The position numbers were made by a program, and so were the translations under genes. This document shows, piece by piece, positions 32,691 through 41,536 of a DNA stretch of 64,000 nt. Under the pieces are notes generated by a model. It saw nothing but the letters and a program-made list of their open reading frames with translations. It was not told the origin of the DNA and did not search any database. Position 1 is the first letter of the stretch. Each line of letters begins with the position of its first letter. Source of the stretch: Sulfolobus sp. S-194. GTDB lineage: Archaea > Thermoproteota > Thermoprotei_A > Sulfolobales > Sulfolobaceae. The stretch spans positions 1,701,501 through 1,765,500 of the forward strand of contig NZ_CP035730.1 of NCBI RefSeq assembly GCF_012222305.1, written 5' to 3'.

Positions 32691-33724
32691 ATTATGATGA
32701 GTTTGTAATGAAAGATTTAAAGAACGTTTATAAAGGATTTATTAATGATTTTTTAAGATCTATCTTGGTTCCTAACAGTCGGCTTTATGTTAGAGTGAAT
32801 ACTTTGAAGATTAATGTAGAGAAAATCCTAGCTGAATTAAATTTTCTTGAGAGGGATGAAGATTTTGAAGAAGCTCTTTTTGTGAAGTTAAAGGGACCAA
32901 ATAAAATTGAAGAGCATGAGACAAAGATAATTGTAGATAAACGTACTGCTGAAAGTGTGATTATGGGCGCTGATGTATATCGCCCTGGAATAAAGAAAGT
33001 GATTGGAAATAGTAAGTATGTTAACGTTGTTAGCGAGAACGGAGTAATAGTAGGTGAGGGGGAATTAGTAAATAAAGGTAATTTAATTGTGAGGGTTTTT
33101 AACCCATTGTATTCAGCCCCTAAATTTGCTGATTTAGAGTATGTTAAAGATGGCTCCCTAATCTTGCAAGGTAAGGCATCAATGTATGTTGCTCATTTAC
33201 TTGATCCACATCCTAATGAGAAAATAGTAGATATGACTGCATATGCTGGTGGGAAATTAACTCATATTTATCAGTTAGAGCCTAGAGTTAAGCTTATTGG
33301 TTTTGATCATACCAAGAAAAAAGTAAATGAATTAAGAGAAAAAGTAAAGAAGATGAAAATGAATATAGAAATTTATTTAGCAGATTCTAGGTATCTTTAT
33401 GAGGATTTTGGATTGAGGGATGTAGATAAAGTAATTATTGATCCTCCTTGTTCGGCTCTAGGTATAAGGCCAAAAGTTTATGATAGGAAAACTAAAGAAG
33501 ATATTATTAATTTTCATAATTATCAGAGACAATTTATTAATTCTGCATATAAGATTCTGAAGAAAAATGGCATATTAATTTATTCTACTTGTACTGTAAC
33601 TACATGGGAGAACGAGAGAGTAATTGATGATGAAAGATTTGAAGTTGAAGATATTATTAGATTTCATCCCAATGTTCATGATATGACAGGATTTTTTATA
33701 GCCAAATTAATTAAGAGAAAATGA
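32675..33724 (+). CDS. RNA m5C methyltransferase with PUA domain (NSUN6-like)
   Basis: A 349-residue protein. The N-terminal part carries a PUA-like insert (about residues 90-150, VDKRTAESVIMGADVYRPGI) and the C-terminal part is a Rossmann methyltransferase with motif IV DPPCSALGIRPK and motif VI YSTCTVTTWENE holding the catalytic cysteine. The PUA arrangement matches NSUN6, which methylates C72 of some tRNAs in archaea and humans. The exact target is inferred. It overlaps both neighbours. Confidence 0.9.
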   Translation: MAERLNYDEFVMKDLKNVYKGFINDFLRSILVPNSRLYVRVNTLKINVEKILAELNFLERDEDFEEALFVKLKGPNKIEEHETKIIVDKRTAESVIMGADVYRPGIKKVIGNSKYVNVVSENGVIVGEGELVNKGNLIVRVFNPLYSAPKFADLEYVKDGSLILQGKASMYVAHLLDPHPNEKIVDMTAYAGGKLTHIYQLEPRVKLIGFDHTKKKVNELREKVKKMKMNIEIYLADSRYLYEDFGLRDVDKVIIDPPCSALGIRPKVYDRKTKEDIINFHNYQRQFINSAYKILKKNGILIYSTCTVTTWENERVIDDERFEVEDIIRFHPNVHDMTGFFIAKLIKRK

Positions 33725-34236
33725 TGGCAATAGAGGAATATTTAGGTAAGAAACCTAAAATTGCTGACAAAGTGTATATTCATCCTACAGCTTATGTAAT
33801 AGGAGACGTAAGTATAGGAGAGTTTTCTAGTTTATGGCATTATGTTGTTGTAAGAGGAGATAACGATTCTATTGAAATTGGAAGAGAAACAAACATTCAA
33901 GAAAATTCAACTATTCATACAGATACTGGATATAAGGTTACTATAGGAGATAGGGTGAGTATAGGACATAATGCTGTAATTCATGGTGCTAAAATTTCTT
34001 CTAATGTTATTATAGGTATGGGTGCTATACTCTTAAATGGTTCTGAAGTAGGAGAATATTCTATCATTGGTGCTGGTGCTGTTGTAACTCAGGGCACTAA
34101 GATACCTCCTTATAGTATTGCAGTTGGAGTCCCAGCAAAGGTGATAAGAAAGGTTAGTGAGGAAGAAATAAAATTAATTTCTGAGAATGCCGAAGAATAT
34201 TTAAAACATGTTAGGAGGTTTTTGAGAATTGAATAG
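33721..34236 (+). CDS. Gamma-carbonic anhydrase-like hexapeptide protein
   Basis: A 171-residue left-handed beta-helix. Hexapeptide repeats run from IGDVSIGEFSSLWHYVVVRG through IIGAGAVVTQGTKIPPYS, followed by a C-terminal helix. Three histidines that would bind zinc at trimer interfaces are present: IHTDTG and two in IGHNAVIHGAK. The family includes archaeal gamma-carbonic anhydrases and CaiE-like proteins; catalysis is not proven for this branch. It overlaps the methyltransferase by 4 nt and the radical SAM gene by 8 nt. Confidence 0.88.
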   Translation: MMAIEEYLGKKPKIADKVYIHPTAYVIGDVSIGEFSSLWHYVVVRGDNDSIEIGRETNIQENSTIHTDTGYKVTIGDRVSIGHNAVIHGAKISSNVIIGMGAILLNGSEVGEYSIIGAGAVVTQGTKIPPYSIAVGVPAKVIRKVSEEEIKLISENAEEYLKHVRRFLRIE

Positions 34237-35200
34237 AGATCTTAAAGCCTTTAAGTGGTTTATTAAAACTCAAATACTAAAAGATTCCTTCAATCCAGCA
34301 TATGCAACGTTTAAAGTCACGTCGAGGTGTAATCTTCATTGTACATTCTGTTCACCAGATTATTATTCTGGTAAATTAGGTGAAGGAAGTACTGAAATTA
34401 TAAAGAGAATCATTGATAATTTGAGAGACTCATCTATTGTTGTGTTATCTTTTGAAGGAGGAGAACCAACGTTACGTAACGATATCCTAGAATTGTTAGA
34501 ATATGCTCATGACGGCTCCTTCTATGTAATGTTAACTACTAACGGATATAGGTTAAATAATGACGACTTTTTAGTAAAGTTAGCCGATAGGATAGACTTC
34601 CTTCATTATTCTATTGATGAATATCATTGGAACGTAAAAGCTCTTGACAATCTTTGTAAATTCAGACAATATGGTCTTAAAGTAAATGTACAAACTGTTG
34701 TAACTAGATATAATTTACATAAGTTAGAAGAAAAAGTTAAGAAAGTTAGAGAGTGCAACTATAAAATAGTAATATTACCTGCAATAGATTACCCGGAATC
34801 TAAAGTGAAATTATCTCCAGACCCAGTAGAATTATATGAAGTTATGTCGGATCTAAAGAGAAAGTACGGTGCAACAATTAATAATTCATGGGGATTTATT
34901 AATGCATTAATTGGTAAGACAAGGATAAAAAAAGTTGTTAGCTACGCTATTTCCATTTATCCTAACGGCGATTTACCTTATCCAGATGATATAAATGGAA
35001 AGATTGTAGGTAATTTAGCTATTGAAAAATTGAATGATATATTGAAAAAACCAGTAGTAAAAGAATTACAGAATTATATGCTAAATAACCAAGCCAAATT
35101 TGAATATCTTCATTTACAAACAGCCTCGTTTAATAGTGTAAAAGATCTTGCGGAATATGTTTATGAAATGATAAAATGGAGATTCCTTGGGAAAGCCTAG
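34229..35200 (+). CDS. Radical SAM protein of unknown substrate
   Basis: A 323-residue radical SAM protein. The FeS/SAM motif is CNLHCTFC (about residue 37) in FKVTSRCNLHCTFCSPDY, with the SAM-binding FEGGEPTLRND. No cysteine-rich SPASM or auxiliary-cluster region follows; the C-terminal third contains no cysteine at all. So it uses only one cluster. It starts at TTG overlapping the hexapeptide gene. Substrate unknown. Confidence 0.85.
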   Translation: MNRDLKAFKWFIKTQILKDSFNPAYATFKVTSRCNLHCTFCSPDYYSGKLGEGSTEIIKRIIDNLRDSSIVVLSFEGGEPTLRNDILELLEYAHDGSFYVMLTTNGYRLNNDDFLVKLADRIDFLHYSIDEYHWNVKALDNLCKFRQYGLKVNVQTVVTRYNLHKLEEKVKKVRECNYKIVILPAIDYPESKVKLSPDPVELYEVMSDLKRKYGATINNSWGFINALIGKTRIKKVVSYAISIYPNGDLPYPDDINGKIVGNLAIEKLNDILKKPVVKELQNYMLNNQAKFEYLHLQTASFNSVKDLAEYVYEMIKWRFLGKA

Positions 35201-36051
35201 CCAAATATTTTCCTATAAATTTCTTGTAAGTCTTCTGTTACTAAATGAGTGTATATTTGTGTTGTTCTGATATCCTTATGTCCCAGCAATTTTTGAACTA
35301 CTGGTAATGGCATTCCTTTTCTTATAGCTTGCGTAGCAAATGTATGCCTTAAAATATGTGGTCTTAAATCAATCCCTAATTTTTTGCCTAATCTTTTAAG
35401 TTTTCGATATAAAGCATGATAAGTCATATTGAAAAGTATCTCATTATCTTTTATGTTCCTTAAATAACTCTTTAATAATCTAGCTGTTTCTTCTGTGAAA
35501 AATACAATTCTTTCCTCACCATTCTTTGTATTTCTAACAATTATATATTTTCTTTCTATGTTTATATCGGATTTTTTAATAGAAAGTAATTCTTTAGAAC
35601 GTAATCCTGTATCTAATAAAAGCTGAATTAGTAATCTGTCTTTTAGTTTTCTCACATTTTCTTTTATCTTAATTATTTCTTCTTCTGTTAAAGCTCTAAT
35701 TTCTTTTCTTCTAATTCTAGGTATAGTTGGTTTTACATCTACTCCTAACCACTTTAAGAATCTTAATACTGCTATTATATAATACCTTGCAGTCACTGAT
35801 TTTTTTCTTCTTTTTTCTATCTCATTTTCATTTTTAGTTTTTGTTTCTCTACTTAAAATATTTCTAATCCAATTATTTAGATCATAGGCGGTAACAGTCC
35901 TTGGATCTTTTCTTATGTAGCTAAGAAAATCAGATATTGCTATTGAATATAATCTTATTGTGTTTTCAGAGGCTCCTGCAATTGTTAGGGCTGTGATAAA
36001 TTCGTCGAACGGGTTAACAATGACATCTGGTTTACCTAATTGTAGTTTCAC
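35197..36051 (-). CDS. xerA: Tyrosine recombinase XerA
   Basis: A 284-residue Xer-type recombinase for resolving chromosome dimers at dif. The N-terminal core-binding domain is about 1-95. The catalytic domain has every active-site residue: Arg in TGLRSKELLSI, Lys in VRNTKNGEER, HILRHTFAT, the second His in LLGHKDIRTT and the nucleophile Tyr in TQIYTHL. It looks like the conserved chromosomal XerA rather than a viral integrase. The start is GTG. It converges with the radical SAM gene. Confidence 0.93.
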   Translation of the reverse strand: MKLQLGKPDVIVNPFDEFITALTIAGASENTIRLYSIAISDFLSYIRKDPRTVTAYDLNNWIRNILSRETKTKNENEIEKRRKKSVTARYYIIAVLRFLKWLGVDVKPTIPRIRRKEIRALTEEEIIKIKENVRKLKDRLLIQLLLDTGLRSKELLSIKKSDINIERKYIIVRNTKNGEERIVFFTEETARLLKSYLRNIKDNEILFNMTYHALYRKLKRLGKKLGIDLRPHILRHTFATQAIRKGMPLPVVQKLLGHKDIRTTQIYTHLVTEDLQEIYRKIFG

Positions 36052-36181
36052 ATTAACTACCTTTGGTATATTAACACTTATTAAGGGAATAGAGTGTTAC
36101 CATAAACATTTCTATTAAAATATAGAAAGAAATACTCAATGGCAAAACTACTTATACCCCTAATCTACTTAAAATAATATG

Positions 36182-36248
36182 GGGTACCCAGGGACCTCAT
36201 GATAAGGAATGATGATCCCCCTGACCCCCCAAAGGTCCCTGGGTACTC
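36182..36248. other. GC-rich hairpin, possible structured RNA with C/D-box-like loop
   Basis: Arms 36182-36197 and 36233-36248 are inverted repeats of 16 bp (one G-T pair). They enclose a loop containing ATGATGA (36209-36215) and CTGA (36221-36224), the sequences of archaeal C and D boxes, with only 5 nt between. The island is far richer in G and C than its surroundings. A TATA-like ACTTATACCC lies about 26 nt upstream on the plus strand. On the minus strand it overlaps the stop codon of the flavoprotein gene, so it could equally be a 3' end structure. Confidence 0.5.
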
Positions 36249-37113
36249 ATAAATAGTATAAAAAGCCCATTTTTCCATTTCTAATTAAATAATATCTTTC
36301 AATGAATCTTTTCATTAGCTGTCTTATCTTTGAAACTTTCACTACTTCCATTTTTCCATTCCATAATTTATCTGATCTTATATGTATTCCTTCTTTTCCA
36401 GTATCGATAATAGTTATAAATATAGGTCTGAACGGACTATTATTTTTGCCTAAAATATAATTTGCTGCATAAATCCCGGTTCTCATAGCAAGTTCGCCTA
36501 ACTTTGGATATCCTTGAATAAGGTCACCTATAACAAATGAATTTTCATATTGAAGATACTCATTTACTCTAAGAAACGAACTAAACGGATGAGGAGGTTT
36601 ACATGATGGAATTACATCCTCTGGTCTTTCTGTTTCTTTAATTCCATATTTTTCCATATAATATCTTATTGTAGAGCTAACTTTTTCTCCAAGATACTGT
36701 AAGTAGTCACCATAATATTTTACATCCTTTCCTAAATTTTTGAAATAAAAAGCTAATTGAATTGCTAGATAATCATTTAAAGGGTCTTCAGACGCAATAT
36801 TTAGTTCATTTTTTCTTTTTATTTCATTTATCTTAATTAATATGTCAGTTTTATCGCATCCTAATGCAACAATAAGATAATCAGGGTTATATTCACATTT
36901 ATCAGTCTTTACCCATTTGCTTTTAAGATCTATATCGATTACTTTCTCTCTTTTAATAAAAGTGAGTTCCTTTGAAAATGGTCTATTATTAATCAAATTT
37001 CTTAAATATGCAGTATAAAATACAAATTCTTCTTTTTCCGCTATTATATTAGTTTTGAGTATATGGTACGAATTAATTCCCGCATATCCAGCTCCTAATA
37101 TTAGACTATTCAT
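36247..37113 (-). CDS. FAD/NAD(P)-dependent oxidoreductase-like protein
   Basis: A much longer open frame exists, but the first 111 codons are antisense to the next gene. The real start is the ATG at 37113, giving MNSLILGAGYAGINSYHIL with an FAD-binding GxGxxG. The 288-residue product keeps the second dinucleotide region in part (YLIVALGCDKTD) and the FAD motif NSFVIGDLIQGYPKLGELAM, resembling NDH-2 and sulfide:quinone reductases. No catalytic cysteine pair is visible. Its substrate is unknown. It is divergent from the putative binding protein. Confidence 0.78.
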   Translation of the reverse strand: MNSLILGAGYAGINSYHILKTNIIAEKEEFVFYTAYLRNLINNRPFSKELTFIKREKVIDIDLKSKWVKTDKCEYNPDYLIVALGCDKTDILIKINEIKRKNELNIASEDPLNDYLAIQLAFYFKNLGKDVKYYGDYLQYLGEKVSSTIRYYMEKYGIKETERPEDVIPSCKPPHPFSSFLRVNEYLQYENSFVIGDLIQGYPKLGELAMRTGIYAANYILGKNNSPFRPIFITIIDTGKEGIHIRSDKLWNGKMEVVKVSKIRQLMKRFIERYYLIRNGKMGFLYYL

Positions 37114-37153
37114 AATGGGATAAATTAAATTTCCCAAAAATATACAATTTGTT

Positions 37154-37801
37154 GTGAAAGTAAAGTTAGCATATTCAAAGGATGAAGAGTTAAAACCACT
37201 ACTTCCTTTATTAAACGGTAGGATAAATAAAAGAGGATATGATTTTGAAGTAATCAAAATAAAGGAAGATGAGATAAAATTTAATCTTAATAATTTTGAT
37301 CTGCTTTTTATACCCCTTCCTGTTTTAGCTCTTGCTAAAGATATTAAAATCCTAACTAATGGAAGTAACGTAACGGAGAAACTTTTTATAAGAAGAATAA
37401 AAGAGGACAAAGTGTTAAAATTATTAGTTAGTGGTACAAATTCCACTGAGTTTTATTTAGCAAAAATCTTGATTAATGGTAACATTACGCCCGCTTTTTA
37501 TGATTATAACTCAGAAATTAATTATAATGAGGGGGATATTGACCTATATAACGAGTGGGTAAAACACTGTGGTAAAATACCAATAGTTCTTTCAGTATTA
37601 GGGAGCGTGAGATTAAGTGATGATGAACTATTGAAATTAAAGGTTATTATACGTGATTCTGCATCACTAATGGTAAATGAGGGTGAAGTAGAAAGTACCT
37701 CAAAGGAATTAGGATTAAAAGGACGAGAAGCAATTGAGTGTTTCTTCAAGCTTTGTAGAGAAAAAGGCCTATGTAATGAGGTTAAGCTTTCTTTGCTTTA
37801 A
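37154..37801 (+). CDS. Putative small-molecule-binding protein (215 aa)
   Basis: A 215-residue protein beginning at GTG. Its layout (VKLAYSKDEELKPLLPLLNG, FDLLFIPLPVLALAKDIKIL, LASLM-type RDSASLMVNEGE) recalls MqnA/MqnD and other periplasmic-binding-fold proteins, but there is no signal peptide. The match is weak and no reaction is assigned. It shares a 40-nt intergenic promoter region with the divergent flavoprotein, so the two may belong to the same pathway. Confidence 0.55.
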   Translation: MKVKLAYSKDEELKPLLPLLNGRINKRGYDFEVIKIKEDEIKFNLNNFDLLFIPLPVLALAKDIKILTNGSNVTEKLFIRRIKEDKVLKLLVSGTNSTEFYLAKILINGNITPAFYDYNSEINYNEGDIDLYNEWVKHCGKIPIVLSVLGSVRLSDDELLKLKVIIRDSASLMVNEGEVESTSKELGLKGREAIECFFKLCREKGLCNEVKLSLL

Positions 37802-37933
37802 TTTTTTTGATATTCTAAACATTCTTACTAAAGTTGGTATTGCAATTGCTAATTCTACTGGATATGGTATATTTACAAGGAATAATATAAGGGATAGTAG
37901 GAGTAAAGATAACTGCATATAGATTGCTTTCAT
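37769..37933 (-). CDS. Small membrane protein (54 aa)
   Basis: I translated this short frame directly. It reads MKAIYMQLSLLLLSLILFLV, then IPYPVELAIAIPTLV as a second hydrophobic stretch, and ends in a basic tail RISKKLKQRKLNLIT. The charge pattern (two hydrophobic stretches, positive cytoplasmic end) is typical of a real membrane protein. It overlaps the end of the binding-protein gene by 33 nt and has an inverted repeat at its promoter. Function unknown. Confidence 0.5.
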   Translation of the reverse strand: MKAIYMQLSLLLLSLILFLVNIPYPVELAIAIPTLVRMFRISKKLKQRKLNLIT

Positions 37934-37944
37934 ATGAATATTTT

Positions 37945-37967
37945 CTTACGTTTACTTTTAACGTAAG
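37945..37967. promoter_or_regulatory. Inverted repeat, putative operator
   Basis: The perfect 8-bp arms CTTACGTT and AACGTAAG are separated by 7 nt. It overlaps a TATA-like element about 24 nt upstream of the small membrane-protein start and lies some 60 nt before upsX. A dimeric repressor binding here would cover the leftward promoter. Confidence 0.45.
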
Positions 37968-37990
37968 TCAACATAATTCGTTATAATACT

Positions 37991-38016
37991 TTTACTTAAT
38001 CTCTTAGAGTATTTTC
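37991..38016 (+). promoter_or_regulatory. upsX promoter: TATA box plus UV-box-like ATTTTC
   Basis: A TATA-like TTTACTTAAT (37991-38000) is about 31 nt before the GTG start. Between it and the expected transcript start lies ATTTTC (38011-38016), which fits the ANTTTC hexamer found in UV-induced Sulfolobales promoters. This predicts induction of the pilus operon by DNA damage. Confidence 0.55.
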
Positions 38017-38026
38017 AAACTACTCA

Positions 38027-40066
38027 GTGTATTTTTTATTAAATCTATTTTTAATGATACCACAGATAGTGTCGCAATTTTCTGTTAATTTGCCCAATGA
38101 TTTAAATTACTGGTTTTATACTAATGGTGAAACGATTAGACTTTATTCAAATGCAATAGTTACACCAGAAATCTCAGTGAATGAAAATGGTATTAATATT
38201 AATGGACATTGGGTAATAAAGAGAAATTTTTCCGTTATATATATTGATGAAGATGGTAATGAAAAAACCGTTTATTCTGATCCCTTAGCTTTAGATTTTG
38301 TACTCTTAGGAGAAGAAGTTCATCCTATTTTAAGAAAAAATAAATATATTATATTTAATAATGATAAATATATTAACTATGAGCACAAATATTCTTTTTA
38401 TGTACTAGAAAATAAAAATAAAATTGAAGTACTCGTTAACGGAAAATTAAGAGATTTAGATAGGCCTATTCAATACAGAATTTATCCTTCATATATATCT
38501 ATAGTTTATGAAGATCACTCTGTGTTAATTGACAATTATGGAAATAAAGAGAGAATAAATAAACCAGCTTTTTATCTTGGTAAAACAAGTCTGGGAGATA
38601 TATATCAATCTGTTGCTGGGAAGATAATTTCTGAACAAGAATACGATCTTCTGGGAATTTGTACTTCAGAGGCTTATTTAATAGGAGAGTCTTCTTCTGG
38701 CATAATTATAGCGTGCGGAGAAAAAGTAAAAAATTATTATAAGGGAGGATGGTCTTATATTTCTAATATATCAAATATTACAGCTAGCTTTGCAAATTAT
38801 AATTTCGTAATTATAACTGATCTTCAAACGTCTGTTTATACTGGTGGGTTCAAGAAGCTATTTGATCTTCAAAACGTTAAAAGTATTATAGCTAATAGAA
38901 AATATTTATTTGTTTTATCAAATTCTCATAAGTTATATCTTATAGAACCCGTTGAGAAAGATTTAATAGAAGTATTAAATTCCAATAACACCTTGTCATC
39001 GCCAGTAATAATAAAAGTTTCTAACATGTGGGATGTACAATTGGGTAAGGAGCTTATCGAAATAGAGAATAAAATTGAAAATAAGTATAGGTTATTATAT
39101 GTTGAGCCTTATAGGTTATCTCAAGTAATTTCGACTATAATATTAGAAAATGAATTATTTAAATATAGTAGAAATTTAGAGGTTATTTCGGAAAATTTGG
39201 ATATATCATTAGTCGCTGCTGAATTAATTAAGGCTGTTAACGGTAGAATAAAAGGTTCTTCAGAGTTTTATAATAGTATATTAAGGCTAAATATAAAATA
39301 TAAAATTCCAAGTAGAACAGAGAAGCATATTATAATAAAAGTGCGTGAAAAAGAGTATAGATTTAACATAAAAGATACACAAGGAGAAATGTTTATTTCT
39401 ATACCACTAGTAAAATTCGATAATAACGAAGAATTAGTAGTACTACAAGTAGAACGTAAAGGGTATATTGAAACTACAAAAGAATTCCTTATACCAATCA
39501 AAATTATAAAAGAAAATAAAAATTATCAAAGAGAAGAAATTATTGAAAATACAGTAAGAAAGGTAATAGAAAAATCTAGTGACGGTCTTTTTGAATGGAT
39601 AAAGATATTCGAGTTTCCATTAGATTATGAAAATGTTATAATAGCCAAAGCAGGAGATAAGGTAATAATTGAAGGTAAAAAAATTGAAGTTAAAGAGGGA
39701 AAACAGATAATAGAAATTTCTAAAAATGGTTACAAGAGGGTTTATACAGTTTATGGAATTCCTAACCCTATTAGAAATATAGATGCTAAAATACTCAATA
39801 ATAAGCTGTACATAAATGTTGATTCAGCTTTAAGAGTACCAATTACCATAAATTATGGTACTCAAATTCAAACAAATAATGGTGGCGAGTATATTTTTGA
39901 ATTAGATCCCTCTTATTCTTCTTTAAATATAAAAATTTACTACTCAAATGACATAAAATGGGAAATGAAATATGAACTTCAAGATCTGTTTATAAAGTCT
40001 ATAATTTCTTCAGTGATTAGCGCGGTAAAATTAAAAGAAGAGTTAGCTACTTTTGGTCTTTTATAA
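38027..40066 (+). CDS. upsX: UpsX, first gene of the UV-inducible pilus operon
   Basis: A 679-residue protein with an N-terminal hydrophobic segment (FLLNLFLMIPQIV) that looks like a signal peptide. It is followed by beta-rich sequence: one part reads like irregular beta-propeller blades (GDIYQSVAGKIISEQEYDLL, NFVIITDLQTSVYTGGFKKL), the C-terminal part like Ig-like strands (IEGKKIEVKEGKQIIEISKN). No enzyme motif is visible. Identity rests on size and position: in Sulfolobales a large protein of unknown role precedes upsE-F-A-B. The start is GTG. Confidence 0.8.
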   Translation: MYFLLNLFLMIPQIVSQFSVNLPNDLNYWFYTNGETIRLYSNAIVTPEISVNENGININGHWVIKRNFSVIYIDEDGNEKTVYSDPLALDFVLLGEEVHPILRKNKYIIFNNDKYINYEHKYSFYVLENKNKIEVLVNGKLRDLDRPIQYRIYPSYISIVYEDHSVLIDNYGNKERINKPAFYLGKTSLGDIYQSVAGKIISEQEYDLLGICTSEAYLIGESSSGIIIACGEKVKNYYKGGWSYISNISNITASFANYNFVIITDLQTSVYTGGFKKLFDLQNVKSIIANRKYLFVLSNSHKLYLIEPVEKDLIEVLNSNNTLSSPVIIKVSNMWDVQLGKELIEIENKIENKYRLLYVEPYRLSQVISTIILENELFKYSRNLEVISENLDISLVAAELIKAVNGRIKGSSEFYNSILRLNIKYKIPSRTEKHIIIKVREKEYRFNIKDTQGEMFISIPLVKFDNNEELVVLQVERKGYIETTKEFLIPIKIIKENKNYQREEIIENTVRKVIEKSSDGLFEWIKIFEFPLDYENVIIAKAGDKVIIEGKKIEVKEGKQIIEISKNGYKRVYTVYGIPNPIRNIDAKILNNKLYINVDSALRVPITINYGTQIQTNNGGEYIFELDPSYSSLNIKIYYSNDIKWEMKYELQDLFIKSIISSVISAVKLKEELATFGLL

Positions 40067-40111
40067 TATTTTCGTTTTGCTCAGAGTTCCTTTTTATTTT
40101 ACCTAAATAAT

Positions 40112-41536
40112 ATGACCACTATTCTTCATGAGTACTATGTAGGTCCAGCTAAAATAAGGATATTACGTGATGATAATGGAATTTGCAAGTATGTTGTTGA
40201 CGAACCTCAACTAACAGAGTACGAAGAAGAAATAAAGAATTCCATATTATCTGAAATTATGTATACTAATTTAAAAAACGTAGAAGATTTTGTGATTAGC
40301 AAGTTAAAAGATAAAGGATTTAAAGATGATGTAATTGAAAAAATTCTTTACCATGTTAAAAAAAGCATGTTATATGATAATATAACTCCATTAATGTTAG
40401 ATCAAGAAATTGAGGAAATTGAATGTAGAGGATTTGGTTATCCAATAACTGTTATTCACAGATCTTTTTCAGAGTGTATTAGACTTTTCACGAATATAAC
40501 TCCTAAAAACGAGGATGATATTATAAAAATTATTGAGAAAATGGCAAATAAGGCCAATAAAAGTATTAACATAGCTAAACCTTATGTTGAATTTTCACTC
40601 CCAGAAGGACATAGGGTAGCTGCTACTTTAGGTAGTGAAATATCATTACCCGGTTCTACATTTGATATACGTAAGTTTCCGTCTAAACCTCTTAGTATTA
40701 TCCAAATGATCATGAATGGTATGTTAAATGAACTAATAGCATCTTATTTATGGTTCATAATGGAATATAAACCATTTATAATGATCTTGGGACCTACCGG
40801 TTCTGGCAAGACTTCTCTCTTAACAGCTATTCTTAATTTAATTAATCCAAGTTATAAAATTTTAACAATTGAAGATACTCCAGAAATAAATATAACCAGT
40901 GATAATTGGGTTAGGTTTATAAGTAGATCAACTTTGGCAGGTAACTATGATGTAACTTTAGGTGATTTAGCTAAATTAGCTCTGCGATATAGGCCCGATT
41001 ATTTAGTAGTTGGAGAAGTTAGAGGAAAAGAGATAGAAGCACTAATTCATGCTGCAGCATCCGGTCATGGTTCTTTAACTACTTTTCATGGTTCAAGGCC
41101 TATAGACGCTATTACTAGAATAACTGATTTATTATCTTCTGATTTGTCTAAACTTTTCTTACAAACTATATGGTCCTTCATAATAGTAAGTAGAAGAAAA
41201 GAAGGAAACAAAAGTATTCGTAGTATAATTGGAATATATGAGACTTTGATAGATAAAAATAAAATTAAATTTAAAAAAGTAATTGAATGGTCTTTTACAA
41301 AAAACGACTTTATTCCTCCAGACATAAATTCTTTATCAAAGAAATCATATAGATTAAAATGGATTAGTAAAGTTTATGGACTATCTATCGAAGAGATAAG
41401 ACAAGAAATAGAAAGAAGGATAAATTTTCTTACTTCTTTAAAAAACGAGAAAGTTGTTGATTTTGTTGATGTGTCTTATAAAATAAGAAAGTTTTATGAA
41501 GTAGGTGAGGTTAGTGCTAAGAGTATTGCTCAATAA
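40112..41536 (+). CDS. upsE: UpsE, pilus assembly ATPase
   Basis: A 474-residue secretion ATPase of the GspE/archaeal pilus family that powers pilin assembly at the membrane. The Walker A is LGPTGSGKTSLLTA, the Asp box TIEDTPEI, the Walker B YLVVGEVRGKE and the His box HAAASGHGSLTTFHG. The N-terminal 150 residues form the variable domain. It overlaps upsF by 32 nt and follows upsX by 45 nt. Confidence 0.93.
   Translation: MTTILHEYYVGPAKIRILRDDNGICKYVVDEPQLTEYEEEIKNSILSEIMYTNLKNVEDFVISKLKDKGFKDDVIEKILYHVKKSMLYDNITPLMLDQEIEEIECRGFGYPITVIHRSFSECIRLFTNITPKNEDDIIKIIEKMANKANKSINIAKPYVEFSLPEGHRVAATLGSEISLPGSTFDIRKFPSKPLSIIQMIMNGMLNELIASYLWFIMEYKPFIMILGPTGSGKTSLLTAILNLINPSYKILTIEDTPEINITSDNWVRFISRSTLAGNYDVTLGDLAKLALRYRPDYLVVGEVRGKEIEALIHAAASGHGSLTTFHGSRPIDAITRITDLLSSDLSKLFLQTIWSFIIVSRRKEGNKSIRSIIGIYETLIDKNKIKFKKVIEWSFTKNDFIPPDINSLSKKSYRLKWISKVYGLSIEEIRQEIERRINFLTSLKNEKVVDFVDVSYKIRKFYEVGEVSAKSIAQ

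Noticed and set aside
35197..36051. Viral or plasmid integration at the recombinase gene
   Set aside because: The recombinase is complete, has no split integrase, no tRNA target or duplicated attachment site, and fits chromosomal XerA.
36247..37446. Flavoprotein start at 37446
   Set aside because: The first 111 codons are antisense to the plus-strand gene and unlike any flavoprotein; the FAD-binding start begins at the ATG at 37113.
37734..37922. Plus-strand 62-residue frame after the binding-protein gene
   Set aside because: It is antisense to the better-looking small membrane protein and has no domain or ribosome-binding site.
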